NCBI RefSeq assembly: GCF_002412165.1
Contig: NZ_NXIA01000001.1
Coordinates: forward strand, 363,995 to 426,877
DNA length: 62,883 nt
Reading direction: 5' to 3'
Source of the DNA: Curtobacterium sp. 'Ferrero'
Lineage (GTDB): Bacteria; Actinomycetota; Actinomycetes; Actinomycetales; Microbacteriaceae
The position numbers and the translations under genes were made by a program. Positions within the stretch are counted from its first letter, which is position 1. Every line of letters starts with the position of its first letter. Of the stretch, positions 31,745 to 40,873 are shown in pieces. The notes below the pieces were generated by a model that had not been told where the DNA came from, searched no databases, and saw nothing but the letters and a program-made list of their open reading frames with translations.

Positions 31745-33850
31745 TCAGCGCGCCGCGAGCTCCGCGACCAGGCGGTCGCCGGGAGCGGCGTCCACGAGGT
31801 CGGCCTCGATCTCGGCGTTGTCGAGGATGCCCTCGATCTTCCGACGGCGGTTGCGCGTGACGATGGTCACGACGGTGCCCTCGGCGCCGGCCCGGCCGGT
31901 GCGGCCGGAGCGGTGCAGGTACGCCTTGTAGTCGTCCGGGGCGTCCGCCTGCACGACGAGCGAGACGTCGTCGACGTGGATGCCGCGGGCCGCGACGTCG
32001 GTGGCGACGAGGACGTTCACCCGGCCGCTCGACAGGAGCCCGAGGTTCCGGGTCCGGCGCGACTGGTTGAGGTCGCCGTGGAGCGAGGTCGCGCGGATGC
32101 CGGCGTCCTCGAACTGGTCGGCGAGCCGCTCGGCGTAGGCGCGGGTGCGGGCGAACACGATGGTCTTGCCCTCGCCGGCCACGAGCTCCTCGAGGAGCTG
32201 GTCCTTCTGGCGCTGCTCGACCACGAGCACGCGGTGGTCGATCGTCGAGGACGCCTGGTCCTCGCCGGCGACCTCGTGGACGCTCGGCTCGTGCAGGAAC
32301 TCGGTGACGAGGGACGCGACCTGCGCGTCGAGCGTCGCGCTGAACAGGAGCTTCTGCGCGCGGTTGCCCTGCGGCGTGACCTCGGCGGTCGCGGACAGGA
32401 TCTCGCGCACGGGCTCGAGGAACCCGAGGTCGCACATGTGGTCGGCCTCGTCGAGCACGGACACGATGACCTCGCTGAGGTCGAGCTTGCCCTTGTTCAT
32501 GAGGTCCTGCACGCGACCGGGCGTGCCGACGATGATGTCGACGCCGCGCTGGAGCGCACCCTCCTGGCGACCGTAGGGGACGCCGCCGTAGATCTGCGTC
32601 GTGAAGAGCCCGACCGAGCGGGCGATCGGCTGCACGGTGCGGTCGATCTGCAGGGCGAGCTCGCGGGTCGGCGCGAGGATGAGCGCTCTCGGGGCGCGGC
32701 CCATCTTCCGCTTCGTGCCGCCGCCGTGCTCCATGAGCTTCTCGACGAGGGGCGCTCCGAAGGCGATGGTCTTGCCGGAGCCGGTGCGGCCACGGCCGAG
32801 CACGTCCTTGCCGGCGAGGACGTCGGGGATCGTGGCGGCCTGGATCGGGAACGGGCTCGTCGCGCCCATCTCGGCGAGGGTGCGGGAGATGTTGCCACCG
32901 ATGCCGAGGTCGGCGAAGGTCACGCCCTCGACGTCGGCCGCGACGGTGGCCTCGGCCTGGAGCTTCTCGAGCTTGACGTCGTCGGCGGGCACGTAGGGGG
33001 TGCGGGACGCGTCGCGGTCGGAGCGGTCGCGGCGGGGGCGGTCCTCGTCGAACGAGCGGCGCGGGCGGTCGTCGAAGCGGCGGGGGGCGCGGTCGCGGTC
33101 GTCGTGGTCGAAGCGCTCACGGCGGGGACGGTCCTCGGCGAACGAGCGGCGGGGGGCGCGGTCGCGGTCGTCCCGGTCGAAGCGGCGCGGGGCGCGATCG
33201 TCCCGGTCGAAGCGACGCGCGCGGTCGTCCTGGTCACGACGCGGCGCACGGTCGCGGTCGTCGCGGTCGAAGCGACGCGGACGGTCGTCACGGTCACGAC
33301 GCGGAGCGCGATCGTCGCGGTCGAACCGACGCGGAGCGCGGTCGTCACGGTCACGACGCGGAGCGCGATCGTCGCGGTCGAACCGACGCGGAGCGCTGGG
33401 CCCCTGCTCGCCGGTACCGGCGCGACGCGGAGCCTGCGGAGCGTCGCGACGGCCGTGCGAGGAGGGAGCGTCACGGTCACGACGCGGAGCGCGATCGTCG
33501 CGGTCGAACCGGCGCGGACGGTCGTCGCGGTCGAACCGACGCGGGCGGTCGTCCTGGTCACGACGCGGCGCACGGTCACGGTCGTCACGGTCGAACCGGC
33601 GCGGACGGTCGTCACGGTTCCAGCGGCTCTGGCCGCCCTCGCGGGGCTCCCAGTTCGGCCGCGCCGGACGGTCGCCCTGCGCGCCACGGCCGCGACGCTC
33701 CTCGGCGTCCCAGCGCTGCTTCTGGCGCGGCTGCGCCGGGTCGGCGGCACGGAAGCCGCGGTGCTTGCTCGACCGAGCGGCAGGGGTGCCGTTCGGGTGG
33801 CGGACTCGATCGTCGGCACGCTGACGCGCGCCCTTGTCGTACGGGGCCAT
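31745..33850 (-). CDS. DEAD-box RNA helicase with N-terminal RDD-repeat tail
   Basis: 701-residue RNA helicase. The helicase core occupies about residues 290-690: FADLGIGGNISRTLAEMG and PFPIQ (Q motif), GRGRTGSGKT (Walker A), VLDEADHM (DEAD), then SATLD and the second RecA domain ending HRSGRTGRAG. Residues 1 to about 285 are disordered, dominated by repeats of RRFDRDDRAPRR type that mix Arg with Asp. Most bacterial DEAD-box proteins carry such basic tails at the C-terminus, so an N-terminal tail is notable. The ATG at 33850 (MAPYDKG) is chosen; a leader of about 170 nt precedes it. RNA remodelling or cold adaptation is family-level inference. Confidence 0.93.
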   Translation of the reverse strand: MAPYDKGARQRADDRVRHPNGTPAARSSKHRGFRAADPAQPRQKQRWDAEERRGRGAQGDRPARPNWEPREGGQSRWNRDDRPRRFDRDDRDRAPRRDQDDRPRRFDRDDRPRRFDRDDRAPRRDRDAPSSHGRRDAPQAPRRAGTGEQGPSAPRRFDRDDRAPRRDRDDRAPRRFDRDDRAPRRDRDDRPRRFDRDDRDRAPRRDQDDRARRFDRDDRAPRRFDRDDRDRAPRRSFAEDRPRRERFDHDDRDRAPRRFDDRPRRSFDEDRPRRDRSDRDASRTPYVPADDVKLEKLQAEATVAADVEGVTFADLGIGGNISRTLAEMGATSPFPIQAATIPDVLAGKDVLGRGRTGSGKTIAFGAPLVEKLMEHGGGTKRKMGRAPRALILAPTRELALQIDRTVQPIARSVGLFTTQIYGGVPYGRQEGALQRGVDIIVGTPGRVQDLMNKGKLDLSEVIVSVLDEADHMCDLGFLEPVREILSATAEVTPQGNRAQKLLFSATLDAQVASLVTEFLHEPSVHEVAGEDQASSTIDHRVLVVEQRQKDQLLEELVAGEGKTIVFARTRAYAERLADQFEDAGIRATSLHGDLNQSRRTRNLGLLSSGRVNVLVATDVAARGIHVDDVSLVVQADAPDDYKAYLHRSGRTGRAGAEGTVVTIVTRNRRRKIEGILDNAEIEADLVDAAPGDRLVAELAAR
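33010..33620 (-). repeat. Degenerate repeats encoding Arg/Asp-rich tail
   Basis: Roughly fifteen imperfect units of 24-45 bp encode variants of RFDRDD-RAPRR within the DEAD-box gene. The units are in frame and diverged at third positions, as expected for an old, selected coding repeat. They are not a CRISPR array. Confidence 0.75.
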
Positions 33851-34032
33851 CGTTCTTTCCGGGGTGCGGACATGCCACGACACCCGGCAGCGACATCGGC
33901 GGGGGCGGTACGTGGAGCGGGGGTTCATCCCGTCGCGGATCGACGTGATTCCAGCCCTCGAGCAACACACACCCAAACGAAGAACTCCGTGGTCACAGTG
34001 CCACGGCGTCGAAGGCCGACCGAGTGAGTCTA
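33851..34032 (-). promoter_or_regulatory. Promoter and long leader of the helicase gene
   Basis: A TAGACT -10-like hexamer on the minus strand (34032-34027) implies a leader of about 170 nt. Near its 5' end CCGTGG...CCACGG (33987-34006) can form a hairpin. No good ribosome-binding site is evident at the ATG. Long structured leaders are typical of cold-inducible DEAD-box genes; that link is inference. Confidence 0.4.
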
Positions 34033-34077
34033 CGCGATGCGCCGCGCCCTGGCCAGCCCCGACCGGCGGGAGCCCTC

Positions 34078-34932
34078 TCAGGACTCGGCGAGCCGCCGCC
34101 GCTGCTCGGCCACGTCGAAGTCCGCGGGCGGCCAGGTGAGCTGCATGTCCTCGAGCGCTCGGAGCAGGAGCTGCTGCACCGCGAGCCGCGCGTACCACTT
34201 CCGGTTCGCAGGCACCACGTACCAGGGCGCCTGCGCGGTCGAGGTCCGGTCGAACACGATCTGGTACGCCTGCTGGTAGTCGTCCCAGAGCTGGCGTTCG
34301 TCGATGTCACCCGGGTTGAACTTCCAGTGCTTGTCCGGGCGGTCCAGCCGGTCGCCGAGGCGTTCGCGCTGCTCGTCCTTCGAGATGTGCAGCATGACCT
34401 TGACGATGGTCGTGCCCTCGGCGACCAGGCGGTCCTCGAAGTCGACGATGGCGCCGTACCGACGCTCGATCTCCTCCGGCGGTGCGAAGGACCGCACGCG
34501 CTGGATGAGGACGTCCTCGTAGTGCGAACGGTCGAACACGCCGAGCTGCCCGGCGCGCGGGAGTTCCCGCTCGATGCGCCAGAGGAAGTCGTGCGCCCGT
34601 TCCTCGGCCGTCGGCGCCTTGAAGCCGGCGTAGTGCACGCCGTTCGGGTCGACCGCGCCGACGACGTGCGAGACGATCCCGCCCTTGCCCGCGGTGTCCA
34701 TCGCCTGGAGCACGAGCAGCACGCGGCGCTGGTCGCCCGCGGTGGAGGCGGCGTACAGGCGTTCCTGCAGGGCGGACAGCCGCGACGCCCCCGCGGCGAG
34801 CGCCTCGAGCCCGTCGATCTTGCGGCCGGGGAAGCCCGGGGTGCCGTCGGGGTCGATGCGGTCGAGGCGGAAGCCCTCCTCGACGCGGAGCAGCGGTTCG
34901 GGGTCGGCGTTCCAGGCCTTGCGTCGGCTCAC
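34078..34932 (-). CDS. Polyphosphate kinase 2 family protein
   Basis: 284-residue PPK2-family kinase, which uses polyphosphate to phosphorylate nucleoside mono- or diphosphates. The Walker A-like motif is AMDTAGKGG, Walker B is FDRSHYEDVL, and the lid region RLDRPDKHWKFNPGDIDER is typical. Length and the start VSRRKAWNADPEPLLRV fit the short class. The GTG at 34932 follows GCAGGAGGACCC, a strong ribosome-binding site; the longer open frame is a shadow of the divergent gene. Direction (ADP or AMP phosphorylation) cannot be told reliably from sequence alone. Confidence 0.92.
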   Translation of the reverse strand: MSRRKAWNADPEPLLRVEEGFRLDRIDPDGTPGFPGRKIDGLEALAAGASRLSALQERLYAASTAGDQRRVLLVLQAMDTAGKGGIVSHVVGAVDPNGVHYAGFKAPTAEERAHDFLWRIERELPRAGQLGVFDRSHYEDVLIQRVRSFAPPEEIERRYGAIVDFEDRLVAEGTTIVKVMLHISKDEQRERLGDRLDRPDKHWKFNPGDIDERQLWDDYQQAYQIVFDRTSTAQAPWYVVPANRKWYARLAVQQLLLRALEDMQLTWPPADFDVAEQRRRLAES

Positions 34933-35014
34933 GGGTCCTCCTGCGGGGTTCTGCGCCCATCCTGGCACCGGCGGACGACGCACGGACGGGCCGGACCGGG
35001 TTAGCGTTGACGTG

Positions 35015-36025
35015 ATGGGAACCGGCCGCCGCACCTCGCTCGCCGTCGCGGGTGCGCTCGCCACGCTGCTGGCCCTCGCCGCCTGCAACCCCGGCGCGAC
35101 CGGTGACCGGAACGAGGTCGTCACCGCCGATCCCGTGATCTACCCGCTGTCGCTCCGCTACCACGGCATCGACGTCGTCGCCGACGTCCCGTACGGGGCG
35201 GATCCGCTGCAGCGGCTCGACGTGTGCCTGCCGGCGGACAGCGATCCCGCGACGACCGCGACGCCGGAGCCGACCGCCACGGCCACCGGGGACGCCCGCT
35301 CGCTCGCACAGGACTCGAGCCGCGCCCGTCCGGCGGTGCTCCTGGTGCACGGCGGGAGCTGGTCGCACGGCGACAAGGCGACGGCGGCCTACCGGTCGGT
35401 GTGCCGGTACCTCGCGTCGCAGGGCTTCGTCACGTTCAACGTCGACTACCGGCTCGCCCCGACTGACCCGTTCCCCGCCGGGTACGACGACGTCCGGCGG
35501 GCGCTCGACTGGGTGTTCCGCGACGCGACGCTCGCCACCTACGACGTCGACCGCGACCGCGTGGGCGTGTTCGGCGGCAGCGCGGGCGGCAACCTCGTGG
35601 CGCTCCTGGCGGTCACCGACCACGAGTCCGCGGCGTACGCGGCGGGCGACCGCATCCGTGCGGTAATCGACCTCAGCGGGCCGACGGACCTGACCACCCG
35701 GTCGACCGAGGAGGACGGCGTCTCGGCGTCGTTCCAGCGGAAGCAGCTGCTCTACCTCGGGTGCCGGACCTACGCCGCGTGCCCGGCGGCCGAGCAGGCC
35801 TCGCCCACGTTCCACGTCACGGCGGACACCCCGCCGTTCTTCATCGGGCACTCGACGGACGAGTTCATCCCGCTGTGGGAGTCACAGGAGTTCGCGGCGG
35901 CGCTGCGGGCGCACGACGTGCCGGTCACGCTCGTGCAGGTCCGGGGGACGGCGCACTCGATCGCCCAGCTCGACGAGGCGATGAGCAAGCGCGTGGTCGC
36001 GTTCCTGCGCGCCCGTCTCGGCTGA
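35015..36025 (+). CDS. Lipoprotein alpha/beta hydrolase (esterase/lipase)
   Basis: 336-residue exported esterase. The N-terminus is a lipoprotein signal, MGTGRRTSLAVAGALATLLA followed by the lipobox LAAC. An HGGSW oxyanion motif, the nucleophile elbow GGSAGGN and the C-terminal RGTAHSI His mark the HSL/carboxylesterase-type fold. A Thr/Pro/Ala linker lies near residues 80-100. The ATG at 35015 has TAGCGT ending 7 nt upstream; GTG 35012 is an alternative. The frame runs open far upstream but that part overlaps PPK2 and is a shadow. Substrate unknown; surface ester hydrolysis is likely. Confidence 0.88.
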   Translation: MGTGRRTSLAVAGALATLLALAACNPGATGDRNEVVTADPVIYPLSLRYHGIDVVADVPYGADPLQRLDVCLPADSDPATTATPEPTATATGDARSLAQDSSRARPAVLLVHGGSWSHGDKATAAYRSVCRYLASQGFVTFNVDYRLAPTDPFPAGYDDVRRALDWVFRDATLATYDVDRDRVGVFGGSAGGNLVALLAVTDHESAAYAAGDRIRAVIDLSGPTDLTTRSTEEDGVSASFQRKQLLYLGCRTYAACPAAEQASPTFHVTADTPPFFIGHSTDEFIPLWESQEFAAALRAHDVPVTLVQVRGTAHSIAQLDEAMSKRVVAFLRARLG

Positions 36026-36046
36026 CGGGCGCTCCGCCCCGACCGT

Positions 36047-36090
36047 CGGACGGGAGGCGCGGTGCGGGCCCGTACCGCGCCTCCCGTCCG
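36047..36090. terminator. CGGACGGGAGGC hairpin terminator
   Basis: 17-nt perfect arms at 36047-36063 and 36074-36090, with a GC-rich 10-nt loop. The arm is CGGACGGGAGGCGCGGT. It starts 22 nt after the hydrolase stop and probably ends its transcript. Confidence 0.85.
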
Positions 36091-36212
36091 CCGCCGGGTC
36101 GCGTCCGCAACCGGACGCGGCCGGCTCGGGCTGGGCCCGCCGCGGGCTGGCCCGGTCTCGAGCTGGGCCCGGTCATTACGCGCGAGGACGGACACGCCGC
36201 CAACCGGCATGG

Positions 36213-36293
36213 GTTGTCGATCTCCGGTCTGGCCGATCGGGCGTTCCCGCCCCGGGTTCCGCGAACCGGATCGGCCAGATGCGGATCGCAACG
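36213..36293. repeat. Intergenic inverted repeat with GGTTCCGCGAACC core
   Basis: A perfect 11-bp inverted repeat, TCTGGCCGATC (36228-36238) and GATCGGCCAGA (36269-36279), extends imperfectly outward to about 26 nt per arm. The 30-nt centre contains GGTTCCGCGAACC. The 364-bp gap between the hydrolase and the small membrane protein holds this, the hairpin at 36047 and otherwise nothing I recognise. Confidence 0.65.
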
Positions 36294-36389
36294 TGCGCCG
36301 CTGCGCGTGTGCGCAACGCGCGTCCCCTGCCCGGGTGGCACCCGGAGTCGGGACTGCTGCCCGACGCCCGGACGGCGCAGACTGCCGGG

Positions 36390-36632
36390 GTGACCGACAC
36401 CTCCACGCGCCCCGCGACCGCCCCGACCACGTGGCCGTACGCGTCCTCGCTCCGGACTGCGGCCGAGTTGCTGCTCGGGCTCTCGTTCCTCGCGACCGTG
36501 GCGTTCGGGGGCTTCGCCGCCCTCGCCGGTGAGCGCTCGGTCGTCGCGCAGGTCGCAGCGGTGGTGTTCCTCGTCACCCTGACCTGTGTGCTCGTCAGCT
36601 GGTTCCGCGGCGTGGAGGCCGACGACCGCTGA
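36390..36632 (+). CDS. Small two-TM membrane protein
   Basis: 80-residue protein with two hydrophobic segments (AAELLLGLSFLATVAFGGFAAL and VAAVVFLVTLTCVLVSWF) and a polar N-terminus rich in Thr and Pro. The GTG at 36390 is preceded by CAGACT ending 6 nt upstream, so it may be leaderless. I do not recognise a family. It is convergent with the RND transporter gene. Confidence 0.6.
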   Translation: MTDTSTRPATAPTTWPYASSLRTAAELLLGLSFLATVAFGGFAALAGERSVVAQVAAVVFLVTLTCVLVSWFRGVEADDR

Positions 36633-36683
36633 CGACCCCGGACCCCCGCGTCGGGTGACGGTGCCCGCCGTCCCCGACGCGGG

Positions 36684-39600
36684 CTACTGCGCCGCGGCCT
36701 TCACAGCGCGCCGCTGACGTCGTTCCTCGCGACGGCGCTGTCGCCACTCCCGGCGGCTGATCCCGGCGGCGATCCGGTCCGCTCGGCGCTCGCGGGCGCC
36801 CTCGACCACGGAGTACAGCGCCGGGAGCACCACGAGGGTCAGCAGGGTCGACGACACCAGGCCGCCGATCACGACGAGCGCGAGCGGCTGCGAGATGAAC
36901 CCCGACTTGCCGGTCAGGCCGAGCGCCATGGGCACGAGCGCGAAGATCGTCGCGAGGGCGGTCATCAGGATCGGCCGGAGCCGCCTCGTCGCGCCCTCGA
37001 CGAGCGCCTCGCGGACCCGCAGTCCCCGGCGCCGGTACTGGTTGACCAGGTCGATCAGCACGATCGCGTTCGTCACGACGATGCCGACGAGCATGAGCAG
37101 ACCGATGAGGGACGCCACCCCGAGCGGGATGCCCGTCACGATCTGCAGCAGGAGTGCACCCGTCGCGGCGAACGGCACCGACACGAGGAGGAGGAGCGGC
37201 TGCAGCAGGCTCCGGAACGTGGCCACCATGATCACGTAGACGATCAGGACCGCCACGAGCGCGGCGAGCAGCAGCTGGCTGAACGCCGACGACTGGCTCG
37301 ACGCGACACCGCCGATGCTCGCGGACGCTCCGCGCGGCAGGTCGAGGGCGTCGACCGCTGCGGTGACGTTCTGCACGGCGGCCCCGAGGTTCGTCGAGTC
37401 CGGCGTCACCGTGATCGTCGCGGTCCGGACGGCGTTCGCGGTCGTGATCGTGGTCGGGCCGTCGGACTGCTCGACCGTCGCGAGGTCCGACAGCGGCACC
37501 GTGCCCGTCGACGTCGGGATCGACAGCGCCTTCAGCTGGTCGATCGTCGTGGGCGGGTCCGCGTCGGCGATGTAGACGTCGAGGGTCGCGTCGTCGATCT
37601 CGACCGTGCCGGTGTCCCGCGGGGACACGGCAGCCGCCACGACCGCGCCGACCTGCGTCTCGGTGAGGCCGCGCTCCGCCGCCTTCGTCCGGTCGACCCG
37701 CACCGCCAGGTAGGGCTCGGCCGCGGAGAGGTTGCTCGTCGCACCGGTCGTCGCGTCGACGCCGCGCATCTTCCGCAGCACCTCGTCCGCGGCGGTCCGC
37801 AGCTCAGCCTGGGTCGGGGCCGTGACGTCGACCTCGATGTCGCTCGAGCCGCCGAACCCGCCGCCCGCGGTCGAGAGGGAGACCTCACCCGCGCCGTCGA
37901 TGCGGTCGATCCGGTCACGGGCCTCGGACTGGATCGTCGTCTGGTCGGCGCCGGAGTCGGTGGTCACGTTGTACTGCACGGACGCGGTGGCGCTGCCGCC
38001 GAACGCCGCCTGGATCGACTGTCCGCTCGAGCCGATGGTGGTCTGCACGGTCTCGACGCCGTCGATGCCCTGCAGCACCTGCTCGACCTTCCGCGCGGCG
38101 TCGGACTGTTCGGTGAGGCTCGTGCCGGGCTCGAGGTCCTGCGTCACGGTGAAGGTGTTCTGGCCGGAGTCGCCGAGGTAGTTCGTCTTGACGAACGGCA
38201 CGGCCGCCGCGGTGCCGCCGAGCACGACGAGGGCCAGCAGCAGGACGACCGCGGGCCGCCGTACGACCCAGGCGAGCACGGGCACGTACCCGCGCTGCAG
38301 GCGGTCGCGGCGACCGGCGTCGTGCAGGTCGTCGGCGGACGCGAGCGTACCGGTCGACGCCGACCGGGCCGGGGACGGAGCCTCGACGGCGGGCTCCGCC
38401 TCGCCGTGCCCGGCAGCGTCGCTCCGCTCGGCCGCCGCGTGCCGGTGCGACTTCGGCGCCCGGAGGAACCAGTACGCGAGCACCGGCACGATCGTCAGCG
38501 ACACGAGCAGGGACGCCACCAGGGCCATCGTCACGGTGAGCGCGAACGGTCGGAACAGCTCGCCGACCAGCTCGGCGACGAACGCCACCGGCAGGAACAC
38601 CGCGACGGTCGTCAGGGTCGAGGCGGTGACGGCGCCGGCCACTTCGCGGACCGCGTCGAGCACCGCCTGCGCCCGGTCCACCCCGGGCTGCAGGTGCCGC
38701 TTGATGTTCTCGATGACCACGATCGAGTCGTCGACCACTCGACCGATCGCGATCGTGAGCGCCGCGAGCGTGATGATGTTGAGTGTGTAGCCCGCGGCCT
38801 GCATGCCGATGGCGGCGAGGAGCACCGAGGTCGGGATCGAGATCGCGGTGACCAACGTCGAGCGCAGCGACAGCAGGAACACCAGGATCACGACGACCGC
38901 GAAGCCGAGGCCGAGCAGGCCCTCCTCGGCCAGGGAGTCGATCGACTGCTGGATGTAGGGCGCCTGGTCGAACACCACGGTGAACTGCGGGTTGCCGGCG
39001 ACCTTGGCCTCGATGCCGGGGAGCGCGTCCTTGACCGTGTTCGACACGTCGACCGTGTTGGCCTCCTGCGTCTTCGTGATGGCGATCGTCAGCGCGGTCT
39101 TGCCGTCGACGCGGCTGATCGAGGTGCGCGGCGACTCCTCGATGGCGACCTTCGCGACGTCGCCCAGCAGGGTCGGCGTCGTGGTCGCGCCGGATGCCGG
39201 ACTGGAGGCGCTGCCCGCGCCCGTCCCGCCGGCTGCGGTCGTGCCGCCGGTCGCGCTCGTCCCGCCGGTCGCGCTGGTCGCGCCGGTCGCGGAACCGGAC
39301 GACCCGGTCGCCGCGGAACCGCCCGAACCGCCCGAGCCGCTCGAGCTGCCCGAACTGCCCGAACTGCTCGAGCTGCCCGAGCCGCTCGACGACGCCGTCA
39401 GCGGCAGCGCCTCGATGTCCTGCACGGAGGCGATCCGCTCACCGGTCTGGACCGAGAGCGTCTTCCCGTCCTGGGTGATCGTGCCGCCCGGGATCAGCGT
39501 GCCGTTGTCGTTCAGGGCGTCGGAGATGGACTGCGTCGTCAGGCCCTTCGCGGCGAGCTCGTCCTCGTCCGGCGTGATGACGACGCGCCGCCCGGGGTTG

Positions 39601-40124
39601 CCGAACACGTCGGCCTGCCGGACGCCGTCGAGCTTCTCGAGGTCCGGGACCGCCGTGGCGTTCAACCGGTCCACCAGCTGCTCCTGGTTGCCCGACCCGG
39701 TGACGGCGAGCTGCAGGACGGGCAGGTCGTCGAACGACCCGGTCACGATCTGCGTCTGCACGGTGTCGGGCAGGGACAGCGCGTTCACGGCGGTCTGGAT
39801 CTTGTCCTCGGCGCTCGCGAGGTTCGAGCCGTACCGGAACGAGGCGGAGACGACACTCTGGCCGGTCGAGGACGTCGCACTCGTCGACTCGAGGTCCGGC
39901 ACCACCTGGATCGCCTGCTCGATCTTCGTCGAGACGTCGTTCGACACCACCTCCGGGGTCGCGCCGGGGTACGCGCTGACGATGGCGACCTGCGGGAACT
40001 CGACGCTCGGGATCAGCTCCTGCTTGAGGTTCGTCAGTGCGATGCCCCCGAACACCGCGACCACGATCGTGACGAGTGCGATGAGGGCACGGTTCCGGAG
40101 GCTGAAGACGGAGAGGAGGTGCAC
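36684..40124 (-). CDS. RND-family efflux permease (AcrB/MMPL-like)
   Basis: 1146-residue RND transporter. The N-terminus, MHLLSVFSLRNRALIALVTIVVAVFGGIALTNLKQELIPSVEFPQ, and the porter-domain segments are of the HAE/AcrB type, with about 12 membrane segments in two halves. The second half starts near WVVRRPAVVLLLALVVLGG. The TM4 region contains AIGRVVDDSIVVIENI. Between about residues 240 and 312 there is a Ser/Gly/Ala/Thr-only linker inside the first extracytoplasmic domain. No membrane-fusion or outer-membrane partner is encoded nearby, as in other monoderm RND pumps. The substrate is unknown. The GTG start at 40124 is chosen from homologues. Confidence 0.92.
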   Translation of the reverse strand: MHLLSVFSLRNRALIALVTIVVAVFGGIALTNLKQELIPSVEFPQVAIVSAYPGATPEVVSNDVSTKIEQAIQVVPDLESTSATSSTGQSVVSASFRYGSNLASAEDKIQTAVNALSLPDTVQTQIVTGSFDDLPVLQLAVTGSGNQEQLVDRLNATAVPDLEKLDGVRQADVFGNPGRRVVITPDEDELAAKGLTTQSISDALNDNGTLIPGGTITQDGKTLSVQTGERIASVQDIEALPLTASSSGSGSSSSSGSSGSSSGSGGSGGSAATGSSGSATGATSATGGTSATGGTTAAGGTGAGSASSPASGATTTPTLLGDVAKVAIEESPRTSISRVDGKTALTIAITKTQEANTVDVSNTVKDALPGIEAKVAGNPQFTVVFDQAPYIQQSIDSLAEEGLLGLGFAVVVILVFLLSLRSTLVTAISIPTSVLLAAIGMQAAGYTLNIITLAALTIAIGRVVDDSIVVIENIKRHLQPGVDRAQAVLDAVREVAGAVTASTLTTVAVFLPVAFVAELVGELFRPFALTVTMALVASLLVSLTIVPVLAYWFLRAPKSHRHAAAERSDAAGHGEAEPAVEAPSPARSASTGTLASADDLHDAGRRDRLQRGYVPVLAWVVRRPAVVLLLALVVLGGTAAAVPFVKTNYLGDSGQNTFTVTQDLEPGTSLTEQSDAARKVEQVLQGIDGVETVQTTIGSSGQSIQAAFGGSATASVQYNVTTDSGADQTTIQSEARDRIDRIDGAGEVSLSTAGGGFGGSSDIEVDVTAPTQAELRTAADEVLRKMRGVDATTGATSNLSAAEPYLAVRVDRTKAAERGLTETQVGAVVAAAVSPRDTGTVEIDDATLDVYIADADPPTTIDQLKALSIPTSTGTVPLSDLATVEQSDGPTTITTANAVRTATITVTPDSTNLGAAVQNVTAAVDALDLPRGASASIGGVASSQSSAFSQLLLAALVAVLIVYVIMVATFRSLLQPLLLLVSVPFAATGALLLQIVTGIPLGVASLIGLLMLVGIVVTNAIVLIDLVNQYRRRGLRVREALVEGATRRLRPILMTALATIFALVPMALGLTGKSGFISQPLALVVIGGLVSSTLLTLVVLPALYSVVEGARERRADRIAAGISRREWRQRRREERRQRRAVKAAAQ

Positions 40125-40157
40125 GGGACGATCCTCGCAGGCCCGGGAGCCCGGGGT

Positions 40158-40790
40158 TCAGCCGAGCAGCAGGTAGGCGCCGGTGACGCCGGCCGTCCCG
40201 ACCACCCCGGTGCCGAGCGCGATCAGCCGTCCGGCGATCGTCCGGCACGTCAGCACGCCGACGAGCAGCACCGCGACGCCGACGACGATCTCCACCGTCC
40301 AGAAGCCGGTGCCGGTGGTCGCGGCGACCGCCTGGAGTCCGCGGACCCCCTCGCCCACGAGCACCGCGGCACCGACCCCGGCGGCCGCGGCACGCCAACG
40401 TTCGGCGCCGGACCGGAGTGCCCAGGCCACCGCGCCCGCGAGCAACCCTGCCGGGACCCCGATCAGCACCCAGAAGTTCGTGATCGACAGGAAGTCCGGG
40501 TAGCCGCGGAGGTTCGTCGTCGCCCAGTACCCCACGTGCATGAGCTCGAGCACGACGACGCCGAGCACCATCGGCAGCACGACCCCGCGGACGCGCACGA
40601 CGAGCACGAGGAGCACGGCGACCGCGAACCAGGGCCCGGCCGAGTTCGCGAGCACGCCGAGGCCGGGGACGGCCTGCCCGAACGAGGTGAGCGCACCGGC
40701 CAGCACGGCGGCCGAGAGCGCCATCGTCAGCCGTGCCGCGGCGGGCACCCCGGTCGTGGCGGTGCGGTCGCGGTCGATCGTCGTGTCCAT
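40158..40790 (-). CDS. Six-TM membrane protein, DUF6518-like
   Basis: 210-residue integral membrane protein with about six hydrophobic segments, including LTMALSAAVLAGALTSFG, WFAVAVLLVLVVRVRGVVLPMVLGVV and WTVEIVVGVAVLLVGVLTC. The pattern resembles DUF6518 proteins of Actinobacteria. The ATG at 40790 (MDTTIDRDRTATT) gives the expected length; the long frame upstream is a shadow of the MocR gene. It ends 34 nt before the RND gene start is reached on the same strand, so the two may be co-transcribed. Function unknown. Confidence 0.72.
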   Translation of the reverse strand: MDTTIDRDRTATTGVPAAARLTMALSAAVLAGALTSFGQAVPGLGVLANSAGPWFAVAVLLVLVVRVRGVVLPMVLGVVVLELMHVGYWATTNLRGYPDFLSITNFWVLIGVPAGLLAGAVAWALRSGAERWRAAAAGVGAAVLVGEGVRGLQAVAATTGTGFWTVEIVVGVAVLLVGVLTCRTIAGRLIALGTGVVGTAGVTGAYLLLG

Positions 40791-40873
40791 GACCCCACGG
40801 TCCCGCACCCGGGCTCGGACGGGCATCCGCCCGGAGGACGCACCGGGTCCACCGGAGGGATGACCCGTCCGCG

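Noticed and set aside
33000..33640. Possible CRISPR array because of regular repeats
   Set aside because: Units are in frame, encode Arg/Asp-rich protein, vary at third positions and have no unique spacers.
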